Below are positions 9,668 to 17,626 of a stretch of DNA of 64,000 nt, in pieces. Position 1 is the stretch's first letter. Every line of letters starts with the position of its first letter. The DNA comes from Paenibacillus sp. (GTDB lineage: Bacteria > Bacteroidota > Bacteroidia > Bacteroidales > Muribaculaceae). The stretch lies in contig JAMPHR010000002.1 of NCBI GenBank assembly GCA_023663345.1, positions 62,001 through 126,000 on the forward strand, in the 5' to 3' direction. Below the pieces are notes generated by a model. That model had not been told where the DNA came from, ran no database searches, and was given only the letters and a program-made list of their open reading frames with translations. The position numbers and the translations under genes are program-made.

Positions 9668-10846
9668 TTAATAGATCAGTATTTTATTATTGGAAGATAT
9701 CGAGAAGTGGATGTTGCCGCAATTCTCGAGTATCTGTATTGCTGTATGGAAATCGGAGTATCGCGGGATGCTTCCCATGAATATCTGTTGGGCCAGTTCG
9801 GGATTTGCGAATTCGTATCGGAAGTCATACCATCGGCTCAGATCGCGCATGATGCGGTCGAGTGGCTGGTCCTCGAATACAAACAGGCCGTTGCGCCACG
9901 ACGAGACGGTCTCGGGATCCACCACGGTCATCTTTAGGTCCTCGGCCGGATGGTTGAGTATGGCCTGGTGGCCTTTAGCAAGAAATATCTCGCCCGATGG
10001 GCCTGAGAGATTCTGACGGAGGGATATTGAACCTGATTCGAGAGTTGTGAACGTAGATTCTTCATCGGGGTAGTCCCTTATGTTGAAAGTGGTGCCGTAG
10101 ACTCGTATCTGCTGGCCGCGAGTCTCGACGTAGAATGGACGGTCGGGGTCCTTATGAACGGCGAAGTAAGCTTCGCCCGATACTTCCACCCGACGTTCGG
10201 ATGGGCCGAAAGTCTCAGGATACCGCAACGTGGATTCGGAATTGAGCCACACAATGGTGGAATCTTCAAGGACGATTTTGAATTCTCCGCCACGTGGCAC
10301 TTCGAGGCATAGTTCCTGAGGGACGAGTGGTGAATCAAGGATGTTTTTTGAGATTATCTCCCGGCTTGCTATCACCGATGCGCCGGAGTTGAGTGCGATA
10401 CTTTTTCCCGAGGCGTTGTGCAGGAGGGCTTTTGTCACTCCGGGCTTTATTACCGGCAGTCGAGTGCTGTTGCCCATAGCCATGGTGGCGCGGGCTACGG
10501 ACGAGGTATCAAGGTCAACCGAAGGTGTATTGAACCATAAGATGCTTACAACAACGATGGAGGCAATGGCCGCGGCGGCGGATATTATCCGGTTTCTGCG
10601 GCGGCGTGGCGCTTCGGCGAGCATGATGCGTGCTTTCATCTCCAGATAGGCCGACCGGGAGTCGACAAGTGATTGCTGACGGTATTCGCGCGTCAGTTCC
10701 GCTTGGTCGAGTATCGTGTCGGCCAATTGACGGTGGCGCTTGTCGGCCTGTATCCAGGCTTCGAGCCTGTTTTCTTCCTCGGGGGTAAGGCTCCCGAGCA
10801 AGCTTTTCAGAAACAGTGATCTATATGATGTGGCTTTTTGTGGCAT
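9668..10846 (-). CDS. FecR-family anti-sigma factor
   Basis: 392-residue inner-membrane anti-sigma factor. Cytoplasmic N-terminal region to about 95, single membrane segment about 96-115 (IISAAAAIASIVVVSILWF), FecR domain about 180-280 (LEVPRGGEFKIVLEDSTIVW, GEAYFAV), C-terminal DUF4974-like domain about 320-392. It begins the anti-sigma-susC-susD run, all separated by under 25 bp, and is divergent from the ECF sigma gene at 10995. From residue 180 onward it is nearly the same protein as the anti-sigma factor at 2569-3738, whereas the region 105-175 between membrane and FecR domain is divergent. Confidence 0.95.
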   Translation of the reverse strand: MPQKATSYRSLFLKSLLGSLTPEEENRLEAWIQADKRHRQLADTILDQAELTREYRQQSLVDSRSAYLEMKARIMLAEAPRRRRNRIISAAAAIASIVVVSILWFNTPSVDLDTSSVARATMAMGNSTRLPVIKPGVTKALLHNASGKSIALNSGASVIASREIISKNILDSPLVPQELCLEVPRGGEFKIVLEDSTIVWLNSESTLRYPETFGPSERRVEVSGEAYFAVHKDPDRPFYVETRGQQIRVYGTTFNIRDYPDEESTFTTLESGSISLRQNLSGPSGEIFLAKGHQAILNHPAEDLKMTVVDPETVSSWRNGLFVFEDQPLDRIMRDLSRWYDFRYEFANPELAQQIFMGSIPRYSDFHTAIQILENCGNIHFSISSNNKILIY

Positions 10847-10994
10847 TGGTTGGGTCAGATGTCCGTTGTTTATCCTTTATTACGGATGAAATGACAAAGG
10901 GTATATGTTTTTTCAAAAATATTTACATCAGTTTGGTTAAATCGATTAAAAAATATACTTTTGCGATGTACCTCTAAAGCTTTCCGGCCTCTCT
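10847..10994. promoter_or_regulatory. Divergent control region of second sigma/anti-sigma pair
   Basis: For the rightward sigma gene: -33 TTTG at 10932-10935, exact 20-bp spacer, -7 TACTTTTG at 10956-10963, start codon at 10995. The element TTTTTTCAAAAA (10908-10919) repeats the core of the palindrome at 3804-3822 in the first module. No standard box precedes the leftward anti-sigma gene; TACCCTTTG on the minus strand (about 10897-10905) has one extra base between TA and TTTG. Confidence 0.65.
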
Positions 10995-11564
10995 ATGCCT
11001 GATTATGACGATATATTTGCCTCATTCGTGAAGGGCGATATCAAGCCGTTGTACACCCATGTATTTCCGGCTCTGTTGCGCTATGCCCGTAAACTTACGG
11101 GTGATCAGCTGGGGTATCTGGCCAAGGATTGCGTGCAGGATGCCATTTTCCAGTGCTATATGCACAGGAAAGATTATAAGGATATGGCTCATTGGCGTAA
11201 CGCTCTGTTCATGAGCATACGCAACCGGGTGATTGATCTTATGCGCAAGGCTAATTGTGATCAGGACTACCTGGCCCACTTTACTCTCATCAGCGATGAT
11301 GTGGAAAAGGATGTGTCACTGGCGATAATATACCAGGATGCTCTCGATGTTATATATGCGGCCGTGGACGCATTGCCTGAGGAATATAGAGAGCTTTTCC
11401 GATTGAGTTTTGAACAGGGGCTGAAAATTGCTGAGATAGCCGAGATGATGCATGTGTCGGAAATCACAGTGAAGAAACGCAAGGCTCGTATGCTTGAGAA
11501 GATCCGCCGTATCCTTGGATCGGATATTGACAATTATATAATATTCCTGCTGTTGGCGGCTTGA
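10995..11564 (+). CDS. ECF sigma-70 factor (FecI/Bacteroidetes type)
   Basis: 189-residue ECF sigma factor with region 2 (LAKDCVQDAIFQCYMHRKDYKD, HWRNALFMSIRNRVIDLMR) and region 4 containing the helix-turn-helix KIAEIAEMMHVSEITVKKRK. Divergent FecR partner at 9668-10846. Promoter matches the housekeeping signature, so sigma synthesis itself is probably constitutive and control is through the anti-sigma factor. Paralogue of the protein at 3920-4516. ATG at 10995 fits the family length. Confidence 0.94.
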   Translation: MPDYDDIFASFVKGDIKPLYTHVFPALLRYARKLTGDQLGYLAKDCVQDAIFQCYMHRKDYKDMAHWRNALFMSIRNRVIDLMRKANCDQDYLAHFTLISDDVEKDVSLAIIYQDALDVIYAAVDALPEEYRELFRLSFEQGLKIAEIAEMMHVSEITVKKRKARMLEKIRRILGSDIDNYIIFLLLAA

Positions 11565-11588
11565 GTATATGCGGTAGAATATAATGAG

Positions 11589-11628
11589 AGCCGGGCCATG
11601 TACCTTGTGATGGGTATGGCCCGGCTTT
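11589..11628. terminator. Bidirectional hairpin terminator after hisIE and sigma gene
   Basis: Stem AGCCGGGCCAT (11589-11599) with ATGGCCCGGCT (11616-11626), extended by TACC/GGGT pairing in the loop, followed by TTT on the plus strand. Lies between convergent 3' ends of the sigma gene (11564) and the his operon (11660). Confidence 0.7.
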
Positions 11629-11659
11629 AGGGTAGTTATAAGGTTGTCGTTGTTTGGGA

Positions 11660-12259
11660 TCAGGAGTGGCGGTTGAGGAGTTCGCGTTCGATGGTGGAGA
11701 GGGGGACGGACATCTGCTCGAGGAGGACGAGGTAGTGGTACATGAGGTCGGCGGCTTCGTAGATGAAGCGGTCGCGGTTGCCGTCGACGGCTTCGATGCC
11801 GGCTTCGATGGATTCTTCGCCTACTTTCTGGGCGATTTTTTTTACCCCTTTGATGAAGAGGCGGGTGGTGTAGGAGTCCTCGGGCATCTCGGCGTGACGG
11901 CGCGAGATGAGTGAGGCGAGGCTACGTATGAATCCGTCCTCGGCGGGAGTGTCGAAACATGCTGTGGTGCCCCGGTGGCATGTGGGACCGGTGGGTATGG
12001 CTTTGATCAGAAGGGTGTCCATGTCGCAGTCGGGGTACATGTCCACGACGCGCAGATGATTGCCCGAGGTTTCGCCTTTGGTCCAGAGGGTCTGGCGGGT
12101 GCGGGAGTAGAATGTGACGAGGCCGAGAGCAACGGTTTTGTCGAAGGCTTCGCAGTTCATGTAGCCGAGCATGAGGACGCGCAGGGTGGTGGCGTCCTGG
12201 ATGATGACGGGAAGAAGCCCGTCGGAGCATTTATCGAGATTGAAGTCGGAAAAAGTCAT
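11660..12259 (-). CDS. hisIE: Bifunctional phosphoribosyl-AMP cyclohydrolase / phosphoribosyl-ATP pyrophosphatase
   Basis: Steps 2 and 3 of histidine synthesis in one 199-residue cytosolic protein. HisI domain about 1-115 shows QDATTLRVLMLGYMN, TFYSRTRQTLWTKGETSGN and the metal-binding DCDMDTLL / GPTCHRG cysteine region; HisE domain about 112-199 shows GVKKIAQKVGEESIEAGIEA and EAADLMYHYLVLL. Last gene of the his operon, 189 bp after hisF; that gap is filled by an inverted array of a 9-bp repeat, so its expression relative to the upstream genes may differ. Normal family length. Confidence 0.97.
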   Translation of the reverse strand: MTFSDFNLDKCSDGLLPVIIQDATTLRVLMLGYMNCEAFDKTVALGLVTFYSRTRQTLWTKGETSGNHLRVVDMYPDCDMDTLLIKAIPTGPTCHRGTTACFDTPAEDGFIRSLASLISRRHAEMPEDSYTTRLFIKGVKKIAQKVGEESIEAGIEAVDGNRDRFIYEAADLMYHYLVLLEQMSVPLSTIERELLNRHS

Positions 12260-12265
12260 ATTTTT

Positions 12266-12455
12266 GAAGTATAGAGTATAAAGTATAGAGTATTTCTAAG
12301 TATAGAGGTTGAAGTATAGAGTATAGAGGGGAGAGTTTTAGTATAGAGTATAGTGTATAGAGAGAGGGCAGGTTGGTGGCATGAGAGCTAATCACTATAC
12401 TCTATACTTTAATCTCTATACTAAAATCCCTCTATACTTAAAAAATCTCTATACT
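12266..12455. repeat. Inverted array of AGTATAGAG / CTCTATACT nonamers between hisF and hisIE
   Basis: Six exact AGTATAGAG copies (starting 12268, 12282, 12299, 12313, 12320, 12340) are followed by four exact reverse complements CTCTATACT (starting 12400, 12414, 12430, 12447). The last copy contains the hisF TAG stop codon. The two half-arrays face each other around a 50-bp centre, so the intercistronic RNA can fold into many alternative hairpins. The same nonamer fills the hisD-hisCB gap. Confidence 0.9.
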
Positions 12456-13213
12456 AAATTCCTAACAGGAATACCCCGTGTTGCGAGGAGGGTTTTGAGG
12501 TCGTGGATGGTGATTTCGCCGTAGTGGAAGATGCTGGCGGCAAGGGCGGCATCGGCTCCGCCGAGGGTGAGCACGTCGGCAATGTCGGCAGGACTTCCCG
12601 CGCCACCCGAGGCGATCACGGGGATGGAGAGGGAGGATGTGAGACGGCGGTAGAGGTCGCAGGGGTAGCCCGAGCGGGTGCCGTCGTGGTCCATGGAGGT
12701 GAACAGTATCTCGCCGGCTCCGCGCTCCTGAGCCTCGCGGGCCCACTGGAAGAGTTCGCGGTCGGTGAGGCGTGAGCCTCCGTGGGTGGTGACGTGCCAC
12801 AGACCGTCGTCGCCACTGCGGGCGTCGATGGCTACGACCACAAACTGACTTCCGTATTTCCCGGCAATGTCACTGATGAGTTGCGGATTTTTCACAGCCG
12901 CGCTGTTGATGGATATTTTGTCGGCCCCGGCGTCGAGCAACGAGGCGGCATCATCAAGCGAGGATATACCTCCCCCCACGGTGAAGGGGATGTTCACGCG
13001 GTCGGCCACGCGCTCCACAAGGCGGGTGAAAGTGCCACGCCCCTCGCGTGAGGCCGAGATGTCGAGATACACCAGCTCATCGGCCCCATCGAGGGCATAG
13101 CGAGCTCCTAATTCCACCGGGTCACCTACATCGGCAAGTCCCTCGAAGTTAATGCCTTTCACGGTGCGGCCATTCTTCACGTCGAGGCAGGGTATGATGC
13201 GTTTAGTGAGCAT
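12449..13213 (-). CDS. hisF: Imidazole glycerol phosphate synthase cyclase subunit
   Basis: TIM-barrel cyclase that, with HisH, converts PRFAR plus glutamine-derived ammonia to imidazole glycerol phosphate and AICAR. 254 residues, standard length. Seen: [18 protein letters not shown] with the first catalytic Asp (residue 10), FTVGGGI phosphate loop, VVAIDAR with the second catalytic Asp, and ASGGAG near the C terminus. Its start overlaps the hisA end by 11 bp, implying translational coupling. Its TAG stop codon is the first three bases of a TAGTATAGAG repeat. Confidence 0.98.
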   Translation of the reverse strand: MLTKRIIPCLDVKNGRTVKGINFEGLADVGDPVELGARYALDGADELVYLDISASREGRGTFTRLVERVADRVNIPFTVGGGISSLDDAASLLDAGADKISINSAAVKNPQLISDIAGKYGSQFVVVAIDARSGDDGLWHVTTHGGSRLTDRELFQWAREAQERGAGEILFTSMDHDGTRSGYPCDLYRRLTSSLSIPVIASGGAGSPADIADVLTLGGADAALAASIFHYGEITIHDLKTLLATRGIPVRNLV

Positions 13214-13937
13214 TTTCTGAGAATTTCTGTAGTTCGGAAAGAGTGATATGCCCCTCGTAGAGCGCCTTGCCCACGATCACGCGGTGCAGACCGAGGGTGT
13301 CGAGTTTCTCGATGTCGGCCATCGAGGATATGCCTCCCGACACGGTGAAAGTGATGTCGGGATGAGTGTCGCGCAGGGTGGTGTAGAGGTCGAAGTTTGG
13401 ACCCTGGAGCATACCGTCGCGCGAGATGTCGGTGACGATTACCTGGGAGAGCCCGAGGGGACGGAAACGGCGTATGAGATCGTCGGCGGTGAGATCCTCC
13501 TCATCGGCAGTCCATCCGCTCACGGCTATACGTCCGTCGCGCATGTCGGCACCGAGTATCATGGTGTCGCCGCCATACCGGCTGAGCCAATGGTTGAACA
13601 GCAGGGGCTGGCGGGCGGCCACACTGCCTATCACGGCCCATGAGCCTCCGGCATTGAACAGATCGCGCAGGTCCTGATCGGTCTTCAGGCCTCCGCCCCA
13701 CTCGATGAGGGCACCGTCGACGGCAGCCATCTTCTCGAGGGTGGTGAGCGCCGAGGGGTGGCCCAGGCGAGCGCCGGTGAGATCGACGGCGTGTACACGG
13801 GTGAAGCCGTGGTCGACGAAGCGTTTCACCATGTCGACGGGCGAGGGGGAATAGGTGGTCTGCGTGGCATAATCACCCTTGGTGAGCCTCACGCATTTGC
13901 CGTCGATAATGTCGATGGCGGGAATTATTTCGATCAT
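13203..13937 (-). CDS. hisA: ProFAR isomerase (phosphoribosylformimino-AICAR-P isomerase)
   Basis: TIM-barrel isomerase for step 4 of histidine synthesis, 244 residues. Catalytic Asp in [20 protein letters not shown] (residue 8) and the second Asp near residue 129 ([15 protein letters not shown]), with phosphate-binding VSGGIS and [10 protein letters not shown] late in the barrel. Overlaps hisH upstream by 4 bp (ATGA) and hisF downstream by 11 bp, a tightly coupled hisHAF block. Normal length. Confidence 0.98.
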   Translation of the reverse strand: MIEIIPAIDIIDGKCVRLTKGDYATQTTYSPSPVDMVKRFVDHGFTRVHAVDLTGARLGHPSALTTLEKMAAVDGALIEWGGGLKTDQDLRDLFNAGGSWAVIGSVAARQPLLFNHWLSRYGGDTMILGADMRDGRIAVSGWTADEEDLTADDLIRRFRPLGLSQVIVTDISRDGMLQGPNFDLYTTLRDTHPDITFTVSGGISSMADIEKLDTLGLHRVIVGKALYEGHITLSELQKFSENAH

Positions 13938-14527
13938 AGCTGGAGGAAGTTTCTGAGGATTCGTTCACCCACGTCGCCACTTTTTTCGGGGTGGAACTGG
14001 GTGCCGTAGAAGTTTTCATACTTGAGTGCCGCGCTGAACATCATCCCCTCCTCGCCGAAGCGGGTGGTGGCGATGGTGTCGGGGCACAGGTGGGCGAAAT
14101 AGGAGTGGACAAAGTAGACGTAGGAGCCGGGGGCTATCCCCTTGAACAGACCTTTCTCGAGATTGTGGATGGAGTTCCAGCCCATGTGTGGCACCTTGTC
14201 GGCCGGTCCGGGGGTGAAACGGCGCACGTGGGCGTCGAATATGCCGAGCCCCTCGGCGTCCCCCTCGGCTGTGTCGCGACACATCATCTGCATCCCCACG
14301 CATATTCCCAACACCGGACGGCGCAGGTCGCGTATCACGCTGTCGAGTCCCGACTGGCGCAGACGGGCGAGGGCTTCGCCGCAATGTCCCACGCCGGGGA
14401 GCAACACGCGGTCGGCCCGGCGTATGGTGTCGGGGTCGGCTGTGAGTGTCCATTCGGCCCCTATGCGGGAGAGGGCGTTTTCGACCGAACGGAGATTGCC
14501 GGTGGAGTAATCTATAATTGCTACCAT
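13934..14527 (-). CDS. hisH: Imidazole glycerol phosphate synthase glutamine amidotransferase subunit
   Basis: Class I glutaminase supplying ammonia to HisF, 197 residues. Catalytic triad is visible: Cys in VLGICVGMQMM (about 78) and the His/Glu of TQFHPEKSGD near the C terminus; oxyanion strand LPGVGHCGEA. Ends with a 4-bp overlap with hisA. The upstream gap to hisCB (91 bp) is made of an octamer array plus degenerate copies of the hisCB 3' end. Confidence 0.98.
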   Translation of the reverse strand: MVAIIDYSTGNLRSVENALSRIGAEWTLTADPDTIRRADRVLLPGVGHCGEALARLRQSGLDSVIRDLRRPVLGICVGMQMMCRDTAEGDAEGLGIFDAHVRRFTPGPADKVPHMGWNSIHNLEKGLFKGIAPGSYVYFVHSYFAHLCPDTIATTRFGEEGMMFSAALKYENFYGTQFHPEKSGDVGERILRNFLQL

Positions 14528-14530
14528 ATA

Positions 14531-14570
14531 TTTATGGGTTTATGGGTTTATAGGTTTATAGGTTTATGGG
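14531..14570. repeat. Five-copy 8-bp tandem repeat TTTATRGG
   Basis: Five back-to-back octamers: TTTATGGG (14531, 14539, 14563) and TTTATAGG (14547, 14555), ending 4 bp upstream of the hisH start codon. On the mRNA this is CCYATAAA repeated immediately before the initiator, so copy-number change would alter the hisH ribosome loading region. Units are perfectly 8 bp apart. Confidence 0.92.
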
Positions 14571-14574
14571 CATT

Positions 14575-14627
14575 TCATATTAGACCTATTATATTATCCC
14601 TTTATATTATCCCCGATATCATATTAT
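14575..14627. repeat. Degenerate TYATATTA copies starting at the hisCB stop codon
   Basis: TTATATTAT followed by CCC recurs at 14589-14597 and 14602-14610, with TCATATTAT at 14619-14627 (its TCA is the hisCB TGA stop) and a decayed TCATATTA at 14575-14582. It looks like serial duplication of the hisCB 3' end. Confidence 0.65.
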
Positions 14628-16271
14628 ACCCTTGGAGGAGGGGAGGGTGTAGTGAAACGGGTCACGGCGTATGGCCATCTTGAGGGCGCGGGCTGTGGCC
14701 TTGAATATACCCTCGATGATGTGGTGGCAGTTGTCGCCGGTGGCCGAGATGTGGAGGTTGGCGCGAAGGGCCGAGGCGAACGACTGGAAGAAGTGGCTGT
14801 ACATCTCGGTGGGAGTGTCGCCCACATATTCGCGGTCGAGTGTCACGTCCCACTTGAAGTCGATGCGTCCTCCAAGGTCTATCAGCACCATTGCCCGGCT
14901 CTCATCCATAGGAAGCACGAATCCGTATCGCTCTATTCCGCGCTTGTCGCCGAGGGCGGTGCGTATGGCATCGCCGAGGGCTATGGCCACATCCTCCATC
15001 GAGTGGTGCTCGTCGACCTGAAGGTCGCCACGGCAGATGATGTCGAGGGCGAAGCCTCCGTGGTGAGGCAGCTGCGAGAGCATGTGGTCGAAGAATTTCA
15101 GGCCCGTGTCGATCACCGAGGCCGAGGGATCGCCGTCGAGGTCGAGCACGATCTCTATGTCGGTCTCCGAGGTGCGTCGCGTAACCTCGGCCCTTCGTGG
15201 GCTGAGAGTTCGGCTGTCGGTGCCAGAGGTCGCGATGTCGGCGTTGCAGTATTCCGCCACGGCCTTGAGCATACGGTCGTTTTCGGAGCGTGTGCCTATG
15301 GTGATGCGGAGCATTCTTGAGCAGTGGGGCACACGGGTGCGGTTGCGCACCAGCACGCCATGGGCCACGAGGAAGCCATACAGCCCGTCGGCATCCGTCA
15401 CTTTCACAAGCAGGAAATTGGCATCGGAATGATACACACGCTCCACACACGGAAGCCGGTCGAGGCTTTCGGCCACGCGGGTGCGCTCGGCCTTTACCAT
15501 CTCCACCTGAGGGGTGATGTCGCGGTCGAGCTGGCGCATGATCTCGCGCTGGGTGGGTCCGTTGAGGTTGTAGGGATATTTTACGTTGGCAAATATCGCG
15601 GCGATGCGCGGGTCGGCAAAAGCCATGCCTACGCGCAGGTTGGCCAGACCCCACGCCTTGGAGAATGTCTGGAGGACTATGATGTTGGGGTGTGATGCTA
15701 TAAGCGGGAGAGCCGATGGATAGGGGGAGAAGTCGATATATGCCTCGTCCACAGCCACTATGCCGTCGAAATTATCGGCAAGTCGCAAGATATCCTCCGG
15801 AGGCACGGCAAGCCCGGTGGGATTATTGGGCGAGCATACCCATATCACTTTGGTGTGGGGATCAACGGCTTTGAGGATTTCATCGACCGGAAAGGCGAAA
15901 TCAGGCCCCGGTGCTACCTCGCGGTATTCCACATTGTTGATGGCCGCCGCCACGGAATACACGCCGTAGGTGGGCGACATGGCCAGCACATTGTCGATGC
16001 CCGGCTCGCAGAATATACGGTAGATGAGGTCGATGGCCTCGTCACTGCCGGCTCCGCCAATGAACACGGTGGAGGGATCCACCCCCTTCAGCTCGCCGAT
16101 GCGTTGCTTCAGCTGTCGGTGGCGAGGGTCGGGATAGCGGTTGAATCCGGTGTGAAACGGTGATTCGTTAGCGTCGATAAACACGCTTATATCTCCCCCC
16201 TTGAACTCATCGCGTGCGGTGGAGTAGGGGCTCAGGGCGAGGATATTTGGACGGACGTACTTAAGTGGCAT
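14619..16271 (-). CDS. hisCB: Fused histidinol-phosphate aminotransferase - imidazoleglycerol-phosphate dehydratase
   Basis: A 550-residue fusion of two consecutive histidine-pathway enzymes. Residues 1-342 are a PLP-dependent HisC (substrate loop IDANESPF, CSPNNPTG, VDEAYIDF, PLP Lys205 in TFSKAWGLANLRVG, Arg in LRITIG). A short linker (343-358) leads to HisB 359-550 (RRTSETDIEI, FFDHMLSQLPHHGGF, DEHHSMEDVAIALG, GDNCHHIIEGIFKATARAL). HisB makes imidazole-acetol phosphate and HisC aminates it, so the product could pass directly. The HAD-type histidinol-phosphatase domain common in bifunctional HisB proteins is absent, and no other phosphatase is in the operon, so that step must be encoded elsewhere. 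No frameshift or internal start is needed to read through. Confidence 0.96.
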   Translation of the reverse strand: MPLKYVRPNILALSPYSTARDEFKGGDISVFIDANESPFHTGFNRYPDPRHRQLKQRIGELKGVDPSTVFIGGAGSDEAIDLIYRIFCEPGIDNVLAMSPTYGVYSVAAAINNVEYREVAPGPDFAFPVDEILKAVDPHTKVIWVCSPNNPTGLAVPPEDILRLADNFDGIVAVDEAYIDFSPYPSALPLIASHPNIIVLQTFSKAWGLANLRVGMAFADPRIAAIFANVKYPYNLNGPTQREIMRQLDRDITPQVEMVKAERTRVAESLDRLPCVERVYHSDANFLLVKVTDADGLYGFLVAHGVLVRNRTRVPHCSRMLRITIGTRSENDRMLKAVAEYCNADIATSGTDSRTLSPRRAEVTRRTSETDIEIVLDLDGDPSASVIDTGLKFFDHMLSQLPHHGGFALDIICRGDLQVDEHHSMEDVAIALGDAIRTALGDKRGIERYGFVLPMDESRAMVLIDLGGRIDFKWDVTLDREYVGDTPTEMYSHFFQSFASALRANLHISATGDNCHHIIEGIFKATARALKMAIRRDPFHYTLPSSKGII

Positions 16272-16293
16272 CTTGATCTTGTTATACTAAAAA

Positions 16294-16337
16294 CTCTATA
16301 CTATTTTCTCTATACTCTATACTTTATACTCTATACT
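16294..16337. repeat. CTCTATACT nonamer array between hisD and hisCB
   Basis: Four exact copies of CTCTATACT (starting 16294, 16308, 16315, 16329) in the 64-bp gap. The rightmost copy includes the hisD TAG stop codon (minus strand TAGTATAGAG). Same unit as at 12266-12455, more than 3.8 kb away. Confidence 0.9.
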
Positions 16338-17610
16338 ATCCCAATCTCACTGTCACAGCCGCAACGTGGGCGTCGAGACCCTCGGCTGTGGCCATGGCGG
16401 TGATCACCGGGGCGAGGGAGCGGAGGCCGTCAGCTGTCAGCTCCTGGAACGTGATCTTGCGCATATAGCTGTCGATGTTAACTCCGCTCATTGACCGCGC
16501 CCATCCGCCGGTGGGGAGAGTGTGGTTGGTGCCCGATGCGTAGTCGCCCGCGCTCTCGGGGGAATAGTTTCCGATGAACACGCTTCCTGCCGCGGTGATG
16601 CCCGAGGCTACGTCCCAGGGATCGGACATGGAGATGATGAGGTGTTCCGAGGCATAGAGGTTGGCAAACTCGGTCATATCCTCGCGCGATGGGAGTACAA
16701 TGATGCGGCTGCGTGACAGCGAGCCCTCCACCAGTTCGCGACGTGACAGCAGGGCCGTCTGTCGCTCAACCTCCTCTGCCACGGCCGATGCGAGCCGGGG
16801 TGAATCGCACAGGGCTATGGCCTGACTGTCAGGGCCATGTTCGGCCTGCGAGAGCATGTCGGCGGCCACAAATGCCGGCGAGGCTGTGTCATCGGCCATG
16901 ATCATCACCTCGCTCGGACCGGCCGGCATGTCAATGGCCGTCACGGTCGAGACGAGCTGTTTGGCCTTGGTGACGAAACGGTTGCCGGGGCCGAATATCT
17001 TGTCAACCCGCGCGATGGATTCCGTGCCGTAGGCCATAGCCGCTATGGCCTGCGCTCCTCCCACCTTATATATACGGTCCACGCCGGCCACACGGGCGGC
17101 ATAGAGTATCTCGGGAGAGATAGGATGCGAGCCTGACGTGGGGGTACACATTATCACCTCGGGACATCCGGCCAGACGGGCAGGAATCGCGAGCATGAGC
17201 ACTGTGGAGAACAGCGGGGCGCGTCCCCCTGGGATATATAGCCCCACTCGCCTGATGGGCACAGCCCGCTGCAGGCAACGGACTCCGGGCGCGGTCTCCA
17301 CCTCCACCGGGGCCGGAAGCTGGGCGCGGTGGAAGGCCGAGATATTGGCGGCCGCCGAGTCGATGGCACGGGCCACCTCGGCGGGCACCCGTGCTATGGC
17401 CTCGGCGATCTCCTCATCCGACACGAGCAGGGAGTCGATCTCCGCGCCGTCAAATTGCCTGGCGTAGTCGATCAGAGCCTTGTCGCCCCCTTCGCGCACT
17501 CCGGCTACTATACGCTCCACGGCCTCGGTGACCTGCGGATCATCGGCCGGAATATTTCGGGCGGTGAGGGCCGTCCATTCTTTTCTCTCAGGATTTATTA
17601 TGATATTCAT
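16336..17610 (-). CDS. hisD: Histidinol dehydrogenase
   Basis: NAD- and zinc-dependent oxidation of histidinol to histidine, last two steps of the pathway. 424 residues, standard length. Diagnostic features: VYIPGGRAPLFSTVLM, KVGGAQAIAAMAYG, KIFGPGNRFVTKAKQ, the zinc-ligand segment DMLSQAEHGPDSQAI and GTNHTLPTGGWARSMSGV. Second gene of the operon, 16 bp after hisG. Its stop codon is embedded in the first repeat copy of the following array. Confidence 0.98.
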   Translation of the reverse strand: MNIIINPERKEWTALTARNIPADDPQVTEAVERIVAGVREGGDKALIDYARQFDGAEIDSLLVSDEEIAEAIARVPAEVARAIDSAAANISAFHRAQLPAPVEVETAPGVRCLQRAVPIRRVGLYIPGGRAPLFSTVLMLAIPARLAGCPEVIMCTPTSGSHPISPEILYAARVAGVDRIYKVGGAQAIAAMAYGTESIARVDKIFGPGNRFVTKAKQLVSTVTAIDMPAGPSEVMIMADDTASPAFVAADMLSQAEHGPDSQAIALCDSPRLASAVAEEVERQTALLSRRELVEGSLSRSRIIVLPSREDMTEFANLYASEHLIISMSDPWDVASGITAAGSVFIGNYSPESAGDYASGTNHTLPTGGWARSMSGVNIDSYMRKITFQELTADGLRSLAPVITAMATAEGLDAHVAAVTVRLG

Positions 17611-17626
17611 TGTGTGGTGGTCTGGG

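Noticed and set aside
14531-14570. CRISPR-like array
   Set aside because: Units are 8 bp with no spacers; simple tandem repeat.
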